A stretch of 64,000 nucleotides of DNA. Origin: Vibrio quintilis (lineage in GTDB: Bacteria > Pseudomonadota > Gammaproteobacteria > Enterobacterales > Vibrionaceae). Numbering within the stretch: position 1 is the first letter of the stretch; each line of letters starts with the position of its first letter. Position numbers and translations under genes: made by a program. Shown in pieces: positions 1 to 9,032 of this stretch. The DNA is taken from NCBI RefSeq assembly GCF_024529975.1, contig NZ_AP024897.1, forward strand, positions 2,976,001 to 3,040,000, written 5' to 3'. The notes under the pieces are model-generated. The model made no database searches and was not told where the DNA came from. It was given only the letters and a program-made list of their open reading frames with translations.

Positions 1-810
1 CGGTATCAGGGCGAATGCGAACATCTCGGACTGCCTCAGGTGTACGGCGGTCAGGTGATTGGGCAGGCACTTTCTGCCGCGCGTTATACAGTGCCCCACG
101 ACCGGACCGTACACTCATTTCACAGCTATTTTTTATATCCGGGAGATTCCGATCTGCCAATTATCTATGATGTGGAAAATTTACGTGATGGTAAAAGTTT
201 CAGTACCCGCCGGGTGAAAGCGATGCAGAATGGCCGGGCGATTTTCTTCCTGACCGCTTCCTATCATCTCTGTGAAGCCACCGGATTCGAACATCAAAAT
301 ACCATGCCGGATATCCCGGGGCCGGAAAATTACCTGTCTGAATCGGCTTTGTTTGAAAAGTTTGCCGACCATATGCCACCGGCAGCCCGAAAGCTGTTTG
401 GCGGGGAAAAGCCAATTGAAATCCGTCCGGTACATGTGGTGAATCCGCTCAAGCCAGAGAAAATTGAGCCCAAACAGTATCTGTGGATTCGTTCGAACGG
501 TCAGCTTCCGGATAATCAGTTGCTACATCAGTACTTACTGGGTTATGCGTCTGACTGGGGATTTATCACCACAGCGATGCAGCCGCACGGCATCACTCTG
601 ATGACACCCGATTTTCAGGTTGCAACGATTGATCACTCGATCTGGTTCCATCGCCCGGTCAAAATGGATGAATGGCTGCTGTTTGCCATCGAAAGTCCGA
701 ATGCAGCCAGTGGACGCGGACTGGTCCGGGGAGAAATCTACAACCAGCAGGGCGACCTGATTGCCAGTGCAATGCAGGAAGGTGTGATGCGATTCAACAA
801 AAAAGATTAA
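1..810 (+). CDS. tesB: Acyl-CoA thioesterase II TesB, 5'-truncated by window edge
   Basis: Soluble double-hotdog enzyme that hydrolyses medium- and long-chain acyl-CoA to free fatty acid and CoA. The frame is open from base 1, so the start lies outside the window. 269 residues are visible; the family is usually about 286, so roughly 20 are missing. LGLPQVYGGQVIGQAL near the N-terminus is the family signature, and the second half carries DHSIWFHRP and GRGLVRGEIY, typical of the C-terminal hotdog. The GTG at 40 lies inside the conserved signature and is not a start. The gene is followed closely by a small membrane-peptide gene on the same strand. Family identification is secure; physiological substrate is not shown by sequence. 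Confidence 0.93.
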   Translation, partial: RYQGECEHLGLPQVYGGQVIGQALSAARYTVPHDRTVHSFHSYFLYPGDSDLPIIYDVENLRDGKSFSTRRVKAMQNGRAIFFLTASYHLCEATGFEHQNTMPDIPGPENYLSESALFEKFADHMPPAARKLFGGEKPIEIRPVHVVNPLKPEKIEPKQYLWIRSNGQLPDNQLLHQYLLGYASDWGFITTAMQPHGITLMTPDFQVATIDHSIWFHRPVKMDEWLLFAIESPNAASGRGLVRGEIYNQQGDLIASAMQEGVMRFNKKD

Positions 811-880
811 CATTCTGCTTTACCTTTCCCCCGGGGAAGGCTTTATGGTGTCCCGATTGATCAATGTCAGGGAATAATCA

Positions 881-994
881 ATGGGATGCTGTAATCAGCC
901 ACCACCCGGTGGCACAAAAAACCTGGGGCTTTTGCTGAAATATCTGGGCGTTTTTCTGGTGGTGATTTTATTGATCGCTTTCTTTTTTGGCTGA
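881..994 (+). CDS. 37-residue single-helix membrane peptide
   Basis: A very short open frame. It begins MGCCNQPPPGGT, a soluble Cys/Pro/Gly head, followed by one hydrophobic helix (about residues 15-36) ending in IAFFFG. An AGGGA ribosome binding site lies at 869-873, seven bases before the ATG, which supports translation. It sits 70 bp after tesB on the same strand and 16 bp before the convergent end of the decR-like gene. I recognise no named family. The adjacent cysteines at positions 3-4 could be acylated or bind metal, but that is inference. Function unknown. Confidence 0.6.
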   Translation: MGCCNQPPPGGTKNLGLLLKYLGVFLVVILLIAFFFG

Positions 995-1010
995 AGCCTT
1001 CAGGTCAACG

Positions 1011-1469
1011 TTACAACGGTAGTTCGGTGGTGTATTTGAGTGATTCCATCGCAAACGTTGATGTGACGTCGGTAAGCCCTTCAATCCGGTTCACCAGCTC
1101 TTTATAAAAAGCATCAAAGCTGCGCATATCCTGCACCTGAACTTTGAGCATGTAATCATATTCTCCGGCCATACGGTAAAATTCCATCACCTGAGGAAAA
1201 TCGGCCACGATATCAACAAACCGGACATACCATTCGTGGGAGTGATCACTGATTTTTATCATCATAAACGCGGTAAAAATCAGGCCGATCTTTTCCGGGT
1301 CTAACAGCGCGACTTTCTTTTTGATGACACCAGACTCTTCCAGCTTTTTGAGGCGCTTCCAGCACGGCGTGGTCGTCAGATGAACCGCATCGGCCAGTTC
1401 GTTCAGAGACAGACCGGCATCCTGCTGTAATAAATGTAATAACTGGCGGTCCGTTTTATCTAATTCCAT
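1011..1469 (-). CDS. decR: Lrp/AsnC-family regulator, DecR (YbaO)-like
   Basis: 152-residue feast/famine regulator with an N-terminal helix-turn-helix (about residues 5-60, [20 protein letters not shown]) and a C-terminal RAM ligand-binding domain (about 70-145). From memory it closely resembles E. coli DecR/YbaO, including [12 protein letters not shown] and [13 protein letters not shown]. DecR activates a cysteine desulfidase gene in response to cysteine in E. coli. No such target gene lies next to it here, so the effector and regulon are inferred from family only. It is convergent with the small membrane-peptide gene. The start ATG at 1469 gives the usual family length. Confidence 0.85.
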   Translation of the reverse strand: MELDKTDRQLLHLLQQDAGLSLNELADAVHLTTTPCWKRLKKLEESGVIKKKVALLDPEKIGLIFTAFMMIKISDHSHEWYVRFVDIVADFPQVMEFYRMAGEYDYMLKVQVQDMRSFDAFYKELVNRIEGLTDVTSTFAMESLKYTTELPL

Positions 1470-1601
1470 AACTTTTCCGCAATGTACGATGTCAGAATGA
1501 AGAACTTCCCGACAGTGAAAAAAATTTCTCTATAAATACATAATCAGAGTAAAAAATCAAAACCTATCCCGGAGTTTTTGATAAAAATCTTACTTCCGAA
1601 A

Positions 1602-1630
1602 CAAAAAAGACCCGGTTAAAAACCGGGCCT
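1602..1630 (-). terminator. Rho-independent terminator after the Tim44-like gene
   Basis: Read on the minus strand: a 7-bp perfect stem CCCGGTT/AACCGGG with a 3-base loop, followed by TCTTTTTT. It lies about 45 bp beyond the stop codon of the Tim44-domain gene. Confidence 0.8.
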
Positions 1631-1671
1631 CAGACTGATGACAAACCATGTCAGGCGCGAAAGTAAACCAC

Positions 1672-2532
1672 TTATCCCTGAATACCGATAATCAGCCATG
1701 GTGCATCCTGACGGGTTAAATCACGTTCAAGGTGCCAGATATCACTGATGTCTTCTTCAACCGACTCGCTCATATCACGATAACGGCCGGAGAATTGCAG
1801 ACTCAGCTGAGCCCGGTTTTCGTCATAATCAGCCCGGACGATTTCAGCATCAACATACATCACATCCGTATTCTGCTCACCGGATAATTTTTCCCGTTCA
1901 GCTTTAAGATCCTGATAAAGATCGTCAGACACATATTCACGAATAGTCTCCAGCTCATTATGGTTCCATGCACCCTGCAAAATCCGGTAATGTTCACGGG
2001 CACCGGAAATAAATGCAGCCTGATCAAATCCCGGTGGATAACGGTGCGGCACATCACTCCCGGCAGACCCGAAACCTGTGGCTGGTTGTGGCTGTTCAAA
2101 ATTGTGCGTATGCGTCTGTTCAAAGCTCTGACGATTGGCATGATGACCGTCATAAGCCGGTTGATGTGATGCCATCGCCTGCTGTTTTGACATCAGCAAT
2201 CCGCGGATCAACCTGAACCCGATGAACAGCAGAACGCCCATGATCAGAATGTCGAAAAACTGGATGCCTTCAAATGCGCCGCCAAACATCGCAGCGATCA
2301 ACCCACCAGCCAGTAAACCACCCAGCAGACCGCCCATCAGGCCTCTTTTCGCCGGCGTAGCAGTTCCGTTTTTATTCAGCGTCGAAGTATCTTTCATTTG
2401 CTGTTTCGGAGCCGGTGCTGTTTTAAAGCTTTTTCCGAATGAGCGACCACCACCAAACTTTTTTGCATCCGCAACCGGTACAATAGCAACGGAGACGACT
2501 AAAAGCGTCAGCAAAGTAAAAAGACGTTTCAT
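1672..2532 (-). CDS. Tim44-like domain protein, membrane associated
   Basis: 286 residues. An N-terminal signal or anchor (MKRLFTLLTLLVVSVAIVPVADA) is followed by a basic, low-complexity stretch with KFGGGRSFGKSFKTAPAPKQ. A Gly-rich hydrophobic segment (about 65-112, including GGLLGGLLAGGLIAAMFGG) probably makes one or two membrane passes. The C-terminal third (about 160-286) is the Tim44-like fold, an NTF2-like domain. The family is widespread in proteobacteria and its bacterial role is unsettled. The gene stands alone with its own terminator. The ATG at 2532 is the natural start because the signal sequence follows directly. Confidence 0.8.
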   Translation of the reverse strand: MKRLFTLLTLLVVSVAIVPVADAKKFGGGRSFGKSFKTAPAPKQQMKDTSTLNKNGTATPAKRGLMGGLLGGLLAGGLIAAMFGGAFEGIQFFDILIMGVLLFIGFRLIRGLLMSKQQAMASHQPAYDGHHANRQSFEQTHTHNFEQPQPATGFGSAGSDVPHRYPPGFDQAAFISGAREHYRILQGAWNHNELETIREYVSDDLYQDLKAEREKLSGEQNTDVMYVDAEIVRADYDENRAQLSLQFSGRYRDMSESVEEDISDIWHLERDLTRQDAPWLIIGIQG

Positions 2533-2700
2533 ATTTACACCCTCAATGTTTCGGCACGTGTTTAATTATCACATTGATAGTTTAACAGAAAAAAAACTGG
2601 TGCTGACCTCAAACATGTATCAGAATATTGCGAACAAACATTGACGCTAAAGCATCTAACTCATAGTATATTGAACGTTGTACATGAATGGTTGGGAATT

Positions 2701-3291
2701 ATGGCAAGAAGAAATGATCACACGCGGGAAGAATTAATTCAGCTGACATTAGACCAGGTGAAGGAGTTTTTAAATCATCGTCCTCACCACGATCTGAGCC
2801 TGCGAAAGATCGCAACCATGATTGGTTATGTCCCCAGCACGCTGGTGAACATATTTGGCAGTTATAATATTTTGCTTCTTCATGCTGTTTCGCAAACTCT
2901 TGATGAACTGGCCACAGAGTCTTCAGCTGTGATTGAGAAAAGTGAAGATACGAGAGATTCGCTGTTTCAGCTGGCTTATTGTTACCACGATTTTGCTCAG
3001 AAACATCCATTCCGCTGGCAGCTGATTTTTCAGCATAATATGCACGGCGATCCGCTACCTGAATGGCATGCCAAACGGATTGAAGGCATGACCAGCATGC
3101 TGGAGTCCATCCTTCAGAATCTTGCCCCTCAACGCTCCCGTGAAGAAGTCCTGAAAACCAGCCGGGTATTATGGGCCGGTGTACACGGAATTACCTTACT
3201 GAGTGTCGATGATAAGTTCTTCTCTGAACAGCCTATCGATGGCAAAGATTTAATCGCAAATCTGATCAACCAGTATCTTCAGGACTGGTAA
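2701..3291 (+). CDS. TetR/AcrR-family transcriptional regulator
   Basis: 196 residues. The N-terminal helix-turn-helix spans about residues 5-55: SLRKIATMIGYVPSTLVNIF fits the TetR pattern in which the recognition helix follows a G-Y turn. The helical C-terminal half has the general form of TetR ligand/dimer domains of the WHG type. A longer frame reaches a TTG at 2641, but the ATG at 2701 has a GGGA element five bases upstream and places the HTH at the usual distance. It ends 17 bp before the LplT-PlsC fusion gene, so it probably regulates or is co-transcribed with that lipid gene. The ligand is unknown. Confidence 0.83.
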   Translation: MARRNDHTREELIQLTLDQVKEFLNHRPHHDLSLRKIATMIGYVPSTLVNIFGSYNILLLHAVSQTLDELATESSAVIEKSEDTRDSLFQLAYCYHDFAQKHPFRWQLIFQHNMHGDPLPEWHAKRIEGMTSMLESILQNLAPQRSREEVLKTSRVLWAGVHGITLLSVDDKFFSEQPIDGKDLIANLINQYLQDW

Positions 3292-3308
3292 CAGGTAAGG
3301 ATTTGAAT

Positions 3309-5189
3309 ATGCCGAATCCGGTTGCGTCACTGCTTTCCAGTCGGCGATTCCTTCCCTACTTCATGACTCAGTTTTTTGGAGCATTTAATGATAACGTGTT
3401 TAAAAACACGTTATTGTTATTTGTGGCCTATGCAGGCGCTGGTGAACTGGCGATATCCAGTACCCTGTTTATCAACCTTGCTGCCGGGTTATTTATTCTG
3501 CCTTTCTTTCTGTTCTCTGCATCTTCTGGTGTGCTGGCAGACCGGCTGGAAAAAAGCGCGCTGATCCGCAAAATCAAGTTACTCGAAATTCTGATCATGG
3601 CACTGGCTGCCATTGGTTTTATCACGCAAAGTTATCTTGTTCTGCTGCTGTTACTGTTTTTGATGGGGACACAGTCTGCACTGTTTGGCCCGGTCAAATA
3701 TGCATTGTTACCACAGCAACTCCGGCCCAAAGAACTGGTCACCGGTAATGCACTGGTCGAAACCGGCACTTTTCTGGCTATTTTGCTCGGCACTCTGCTG
3801 TCAGGGTTCATCGCTTCGGCCGATAATGCCCGCTTGATTGCCGCCGCAGGTGTGCTGTCTTTTGCCTTGCTTGGCTATTTTGCCAGCCGGTATATACCGC
3901 GCGCGGAACCATCCATGACAGCGACTAAACCTTTTCGCTGGCATCCGGTCCGGCAAACCCGCCATACCCTGTTGATTGCCCACAAAGATCCGGTGATTTG
4001 GCTGACCATCATGACCATCAGCTGGTTCTGGTTTTTAGGCGCGACTTATCTGACGCAGTTCCCTAATTTCACCAAGGATTATTTACGTGGTGGTGAGAGT
4101 GCCGTGTCTTGCCTGCTGGCCCTGTTTTCAATTGGCATCGCGCTGGGTTCCATGCTGTGTGAACGCCTGTCCCGGCACAGGCTGGAGCTGGGGATGGTGC
4201 CTGTCGGCAGCCTGGGGATATCCATCTTTGGCTTCGGCTTCAGTAGCCTGATTCCGGCGCAGCTGCCCCAGTTCGAAACACTGACAGCGTTTGTCTCTGC
4301 CCGGGAGCTCTGGCCATTATTCATAAATCTGCTGCTGTTAGGCGCAAGCGGCGGGATGTTTATCGTCCCTTTGTATACCCTGTTGCAGCGCCGCGCCAAA
4401 CCTGATGAACGGGCGCAGGTTATTGCCGCCCTCAATATTTATAATGCGCTGCTGATGGTGTGCAGTGCAATCACCGGGATTGTCTGCCTGACCATCCTTC
4501 ATTTCTCAATCCCGCAACTGTTTATGCTGCTTTCAGTAGTGAATACGGTCGTCTTTGTGTATTTAGCCAGAAAACTACCGGTGTATGTGGTTCGTTTTCT
4601 GCTGACAGTCATCCTGCGGCTGTGCTACAGAATCCGCCTGACCAATTTACATCATATTCCGAATCAGGGCGGTGCTTTGATTGTCTGTAATCATGTCAGC
4701 TATCTGGATGCATTACTGCTAATCATTGCTTCACCACGCTTGATCAGGTTTGTCATGGAATCTGACTACGCCAGTTTTCCGGCGATTCGCCCCCTGATGA
4801 AACGCGCCGGTGTCATTCCGATTGACGGAAAACGTCCCTCAGAGATGAAAAATGCTTTTACTCAGATACAAAATGCGTTAGATATGGGTGATCTGGTGTG
4901 TATTTTTCCTGAAGGCCGCCTGACCACTGATGGTGAAATCGGCTCTTTCATGCGGGGCATTAACCTGATTTTATACCGCGCACCTTCCGTGCCGGTCATT
5001 CCTGTCGCTCTGAAAGGATTATGGGGCAGCTTTTTCAGCCGTTACCATAAGGGCAGAGCCTGCAGCCGTTTTCCGCGCAGGTTCTTTTCACGGGTTGAGC
5101 TGGAGGCCGGAAAGCCCATACCGGCGGAAGAAGTCAATCACCAGATTCTGAAAAACAAAATCGCAGAACTCAGGGGCGACCAGCTGTAA
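3309..5189 (+). CDS. LplT-type MFS flippase fused to PlsC acyltransferase
   Basis: 626-residue membrane protein. Residues 1 to about 400 form a major-facilitator domain of the lysophospholipid transporter LplT type (opening with TQFFGAFNDNVFKNTLLLFV). From about 420 to the end is a PlsC-family acyltransferase with the catalytic HX4D box in NHVSYLDALL and the glycerol-phosphate box FPEGRLTTDGE. Together these would import and re-acylate lysophospholipids at the inner membrane. E. coli Aas also carries an acyl-ACP synthetase domain; it is absent here, so the acyl donor must be supplied otherwise. The ATG at 3309 is preferred over the TTG at 3303 because AAGGA lies seven bases before it. Confidence 0.85.
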   Translation: MPNPVASLLSSRRFLPYFMTQFFGAFNDNVFKNTLLLFVAYAGAGELAISSTLFINLAAGLFILPFFLFSASSGVLADRLEKSALIRKIKLLEILIMALAAIGFITQSYLVLLLLLFLMGTQSALFGPVKYALLPQQLRPKELVTGNALVETGTFLAILLGTLLSGFIASADNARLIAAAGVLSFALLGYFASRYIPRAEPSMTATKPFRWHPVRQTRHTLLIAHKDPVIWLTIMTISWFWFLGATYLTQFPNFTKDYLRGGESAVSCLLALFSIGIALGSMLCERLSRHRLELGMVPVGSLGISIFGFGFSSLIPAQLPQFETLTAFVSARELWPLFINLLLLGASGGMFIVPLYTLLQRRAKPDERAQVIAALNIYNALLMVCSAITGIVCLTILHFSIPQLFMLLSVVNTVVFVYLARKLPVYVVRFLLTVILRLCYRIRLTNLHHIPNQGGALIVCNHVSYLDALLLIIASPRLIRFVMESDYASFPAIRPLMKRAGVIPIDGKRPSEMKNAFTQIQNALDMGDLVCIFPEGRLTTDGEIGSFMRGINLILYRAPSVPVIPVALKGLWGSFFSRYHKGRACSRFPRRFFSRVELEAGKPIPAEEVNHQILKNKIAELRGDQL

Positions 5190-5293
5190 GTTTGATCAAA
5201 ACACACTCATACAATCACTATTCAGGAATGAGAATTACGGCTCCGGCACACGCCCTTAACACATTTGTCTGAACTCAGATAACCGGAAACGTC

Positions 5294-6217
5294 ATGTCTC
5301 AAGTGTTTAAAAATATACCTTTTCTGGCTGCAATTGCCCTGTGCGCAACGCCTTATATTTCATCTCCGACTGCCTTGATTATCGGATTATTTCTTGCCAG
5401 TCTCGGGCTGGTGCCTCACACCTTTCCTATCACGAAAATCACGAAAAAGCTGTTATCGTATTCGATCATCGGCCTTGGTTTCGGCATTCCGCTGCAAACC
5501 GCGCTGACAGTCACTGCACATGGTATTGGTCTGATTATCACCACCATCGTTTGTACACTGGCCATTGGCTGGTTTATCAGTGTCCGGCTGGGTCTGCAAC
5601 GTAAAACCGGCTATCTGATCGCATCAGGTACTGCGATTTGTGGTGGCAGTGCTATCGCGGCAGTCGCACCGGCAATCAAGGCTGATGACGATCAAACCGG
5701 GCTGGCGCTGGGCACAATCTTCGTTCTGAATTCTGTCGCTTTATTTATTTTCCCGCTGATTGGGCATTTGCTGCATATGAGTCAGGAAAACTTCGGCACC
5801 TGGGCGGCTATCGCCATTCATGACACCTCATCAGTTGTGGGCGCGGCTTCTGCTTACGGTGAAGTTGCGCTGCAAACTGCCACCACACTGAAACTGGCCC
5901 GCGCTTTATGGATTATCCCGGTTGCTTTTGTCAGTGCACTGCTGTTCAGCAGTGGCTCCCGGAAAGTCAGTGTACCCTACTTTATTTTGCTGTATTGCGT
6001 TGCGATTGGCATCCATGAGCTGTTGCCACAGTTTGAACCTGTGTACCACGGCATATTCTCTGTTGCCAAACAGATGCTGGTTATCTGTCTGTTTTTGATT
6101 GGCAGTAATCTGTCGGTTGAAAAGCTTCGTCGTGCAGGCGCCAGACCGTTACTCTTCGGCATCGGATTATGGCTGGTTATTTCTGTGTCTTCATTGAGCT
6201 GGATTCTGCTGGCTTAG
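5294..6217 (+). CDS. YeiH-family putative sulfate exporter (UPF0324)
   Basis: 307-residue polytopic inner-membrane protein with about ten hydrophobic segments. It matches the YeiH/PF03601 family, with characteristic [17 protein letters not shown] and [16 protein letters not shown] motifs in the two half-repeats. Members have been proposed to export sulfate or sulfonate-derived anions, but substrate evidence is limited. The GC-rich middle and its solitary position give no context clue. No LysR regulator, often found beside this family, is adjacent here. The ATG at 5294 follows a GGAAA stretch. Confidence 0.8.
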   Translation: MSQVFKNIPFLAAIALCATPYISSPTALIIGLFLASLGLVPHTFPITKITKKLLSYSIIGLGFGIPLQTALTVTAHGIGLIITTIVCTLAIGWFISVRLGLQRKTGYLIASGTAICGGSAIAAVAPAIKADDDQTGLALGTIFVLNSVALFIFPLIGHLLHMSQENFGTWAAIAIHDTSSVVGAASAYGEVALQTATTLKLARALWIIPVAFVSALLFSSGSRKVSVPYFILLYCVAIGIHELLPQFEPVYHGIFSVAKQMLVICLFLIGSNLSVEKLRRAGARPLLFGIGLWLVISVSSLSWILLA

Positions 6218-6387
6218 CTGCGCTGACAGCGATCTTTTTCTGGCGATTCCCGGCGCGGAAACAGTGGAAAAGACAGACAAATTAAAGCAAACGCCGTCAG
6301 TTCAGCAAGAGAGCGGGTCATGCCGTTCTCTGTGATCGCGATAATTATCTGGATGATAATGGCGGCAGAAAAAATGAAATGTCTCAT
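6214..6387 (-). CDS. Possible 57-residue two-helix membrane protein
   Basis: A short minus-strand frame whose stop overlaps the last bases of the YeiH-family gene. From the ATG at 6387 it encodes two hydrophobic stretches ([15 protein letters not shown] and [17 protein letters not shown]) and a charged tail [13 protein letters not shown]. The longer version starts at 6408 but has no ribosome binding site; the shorter one has an AAAAGAA element upstream. It fills an otherwise empty gap before menE. I recognise no family, and it could be a chance frame. Confidence 0.3.
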   Translation of the reverse strand: MRHFIFSAAIIIQIIIAITENGMTRSLAELTAFALICLSFPLFPRRESPEKDRCQRS

Positions 6388-6461
6388 CTGATATATTCTT
6401 TTAGTCATTCAGTTATTTTCATTATGACTAAAAGATATATGACGAGAAATTCAGTTTTGGA

Positions 6462-7916
6462 CTATCTCATAACCTTCCGTTGTGAATCGTGTTCAGACAA
6501 CCACTGTTTAACTTCAAACCGGGATACCTTAATGCCACCACCGGTTAACCCCTCAGGCATCAGATACCACGCCAGCGGCCATTTGAATTTTTCCAGCCGG
6601 TTTTGCAACCAGGCGGTTAAAACACCCATGTCCGGCAATTGACCGGATACCGTCGTCACCACCGCGACAGGCCGGGCACCAAACGTCTGATCTTCAACCG
6701 GAACCACAACAGCCTGTTCAATCTGCGGATGCGTCAGCAATACCTGCTCGATTTCCTCACAGTGAATATTCTCTCCGCCGGAAATAAACTGATTATCCGC
6801 CCGGCCGCTAATATTCAGGCCGCCTTCCGTCCAGTAGCCCAGGTCTTTGGTGTCAAACCAGCCGTCTTCGTCCGTGACCGGTCTTAACCGTCCCCGGTGA
6901 TAATATCCGGCGGCCAGGGTTTCTCCACGCACATAAATACGTTGCTCTCTCAACAAAACTTCCCGGCCGGGTAAAGCCAGGCCACACCCGCTCTGACCAT
7001 CGGTTTGCTTCACCGTGACGGTTGATGCAGCCTCTGTCATCCCATAGCCAACCCAGGTATTCATTCCCCGCTCACTGGCCTGTTGCGTGAGCGAAAGCGG
7101 AATATCGCCGCCGCCCAGCAATACATGATTCAGATTCAGTGAGACTTCAGGATGCTCAAGCAACCGCTGCAACTGCACCGGCACTAAAGAAGCATGAGAA
7201 ACACCCTGAATTGCTGTGACCAGATCTTCGCCAATTTTCAGCTGGCCACCGCCCAGCAACCAGCGATAGATAATCGACAGGCCGGAAACATGATAAAGCG
7301 GCAGACTGAGTAACCAGCAGTCCTGTTCACCAAAAGGCAGCAATGAAAGCAACCCGCGGGCGGAAGCAAAGTGATTACTGCTGGTGTGTGCCACAACCTT
7401 GGGTACACCGGTTGAACCTGACGTAAAAATCAGTGAGCTGATCTGCGCCGGATGATAAGTCGTAACATCGCCATCAGGTAATGGTTCATCCGTCAGTGAT
7501 ATTTCCCGCAACCACCGGATCCCGGTCAGATGCGTATGCAGCGCAGAGATTTCAGGTGACTCATCCGCAATCAGCCACACTGGCTGCTCTGGCGCGTAAA
7601 TCGTTTGCAGCTTCTGGCGGAGTTTTTCTGCTGGCTGAGGTGCAAGAAAGGCGGTGGTAATCCCTGCTGTCAGCGCGCCGAGAAAATACCAGATCCACTC
7701 CGGCCGGTTCTTTCCGGCCAGTGTCATCACATCTCCCGGACACATCCCCTGCTGCCGGAGCCAGTGCGCATAGCGGGTCGCCTGCTGACTGACCTCCAGC
7801 CAGGTGTAATCGTGTTGTGGTGTGATGAATGCAACAGCACCGGGCTGTTGTGAAGCCCGGTGCTGCCAAAGTGGTACGATGCTATCTGTAAGTATGGTGC
7901 TATCAGTTAAATTCAT
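6462..7916 (-). CDS. menE: o-Succinylbenzoate--CoA ligase MenE
   Basis: 484-residue acyl-CoA synthetase of the ANL superfamily that activates o-succinylbenzoate with ATP and CoA in menaquinone synthesis. The phosphate-binding loop SLIFTSGSTGVPKVV (around residue 165), the adenine motif VGYGMTEAAS and the hinge GYWTEGGLNISGRADNQFISGGENI are all present, as is the C-terminal catalytic lysine segment GGGIKVSR. A longer frame opens at 7967. The ATG at 7916 is chosen because it overlaps the menC stop as ATGA, indicating translational coupling. Last gene of the men operon. Confidence 0.93.
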   Translation of the reverse strand: MNLTDSTILTDSIVPLWQHRASQQPGAVAFITPQHDYTWLEVSQQATRYAHWLRQQGMCPGDVMTLAGKNRPEWIWYFLGALTAGITTAFLAPQPAEKLRQKLQTIYAPEQPVWLIADESPEISALHTHLTGIRWLREISLTDEPLPDGDVTTYHPAQISSLIFTSGSTGVPKVVAHTSSNHFASARGLLSLLPFGEQDCWLLSLPLYHVSGLSIIYRWLLGGGQLKIGEDLVTAIQGVSHASLVPVQLQRLLEHPEVSLNLNHVLLGGGDIPLSLTQQASERGMNTWVGYGMTEAASTVTVKQTDGQSGCGLALPGREVLLREQRIYVRGETLAAGYYHRGRLRPVTDEDGWFDTKDLGYWTEGGLNISGRADNQFISGGENIHCEEIEQVLLTHPQIEQAVVVPVEDQTFGARPVAVVTTVSGQLPDMGVLTAWLQNRLEKFKWPLAWYLMPEGLTGGGIKVSRFEVKQWLSEHDSQRKVMR

Positions 7917-8899
7917 GCTGACCAGATCAGTTCCTGTGTCTCTAAACCGACCACAGGTAAATCGCAACCCGGCCAGGAAACTTCAAGCTGTTGCTGATAC
8001 AGGCCAATCGTATCCAGCCCCGGCACTTCGTCCGGCAGCCAGAGTTTTGCTAAACGGGCCAGTTGGCACAAGCCAAGGCTGGACTCAATCCCGGAGCTAA
8101 TCACCGGCTGCATCCCCAGTGATTTCGCTTTCTCAATCAGATAACGGCAGCGCTCAATTGAACCAATCATCGTCGGTTTAATAATCAGAGCTTTTACTCC
8201 GGTCAGCTCTTCCAGACGAAAATCAGGATTATCCAGAGACTGTTGCAGGGTTTCATCCCAGGCGACGGCAATTCCGGTTTCAATCGCAAACACAATACTG
8301 TCACTCGGCTCTGCACACGGTTCTTCAACATACGCGATCCGCTGGCGGTATGAAGGCTGAATTTTCCGGCCAAATTCCATCGCCTGTTCCAGATTCCATA
8401 CCCGGTTTACATCCAGCCTTAAAGACAGTTCAGGAATGCTCTCCAGCAGCAGGTTCACCAGCAAACCATCCCTGACTGGTTCGTATAAACCCACTTTAAT
8501 TTTTGCCACTTTCTTACCGGGCAAGCTTTGCAGTCGCTCAATCAATGCATCCGGATCACCGTATCCCAGTGGTGCAGCAAAATAGTTACCATCGGCAGGA
8601 AGCTCTCCGGAACGCTCAAATTCAGCAGCAGAAAGACCAAAAGCAACGGAAGGATAGAGCGAGTTGTAATCGATTTCATCACCCTTACACCACAACTCTA
8701 ATTGTTGCCGGACCTGAGCGCCTGCTGCTTCGGTGGACTCTTCATTGAATTTGATCAGCGGCGCAACTTCTCCGCGTCCTGTCCTGCCATTCTCTGTCGT
8801 CTCGACAATGAACCCAACACGTTCAGATAATTTTTCATCCCGGAGGATCACTCCGCTGTCCATTGGTAACCGATACCGGTACAGTTTTGCACTACGCAT
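7913..8899 (-). CDS. menC: o-Succinylbenzoate synthase MenC
   Basis: 328-residue enolase-superfamily enzyme that dehydrates SHCHC to o-succinylbenzoate. Key barrel residues are visible: the KxK acid/base pair in AKIKVGLY, metal ligands in RLDVNR, VEEP and AWDE, and the second catalytic lysine in LIIKPTMIG. The ATG at 8899 gives the usual length with the family start MRSAKLYRYRLPMDSG. It overlaps menE by four bases and follows menB after about 130 bp, a gap that holds no recognised gene. Confidence 0.93.
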   Translation of the reverse strand: MRSAKLYRYRLPMDSGVILRDEKLSERVGFIVETTENGRTGRGEVAPLIKFNEESTEAAGAQVRQQLELWCKGDEIDYNSLYPSVAFGLSAAEFERSGELPADGNYFAAPLGYGDPDALIERLQSLPGKKVAKIKVGLYEPVRDGLLVNLLLESIPELSLRLDVNRVWNLEQAMEFGRKIQPSYRQRIAYVEEPCAEPSDSIVFAIETGIAVAWDETLQQSLDNPDFRLEELTGVKALIIKPTMIGSIERCRYLIEKAKSLGMQPVISSGIESSLGLCQLARLAKLWLPDEVPGLDTIGLYQQQLEVSWPGCDLPVVGLETQELIWSA

Positions 8900-9032
8900 C
8901 CTGATTCACCTTTCTTTGAGTCATCTCTTCATCCGCTGAAGCGATGATAAATATAAATCACACAACAATGATATTGTTGTCCTGTTCCCATGGTGACCTG
9001 ACCCGCCGGTGATTTCCCGGCGGATTCAATGT

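Noticed and set aside
40..42. GTG as the start of the first gene
   Set aside because: It lies inside the conserved TesB sequence LGLPQVYGGQ; the frame is open to base 1, so the gene is simply cut by the window edge.
2222..2644. 140-residue plus-strand frame across the Tim44-like gene
   Set aside because: Antisense shadow of a well-supported gene with signal peptide and terminator; low-complexity Pro/Ser composition.
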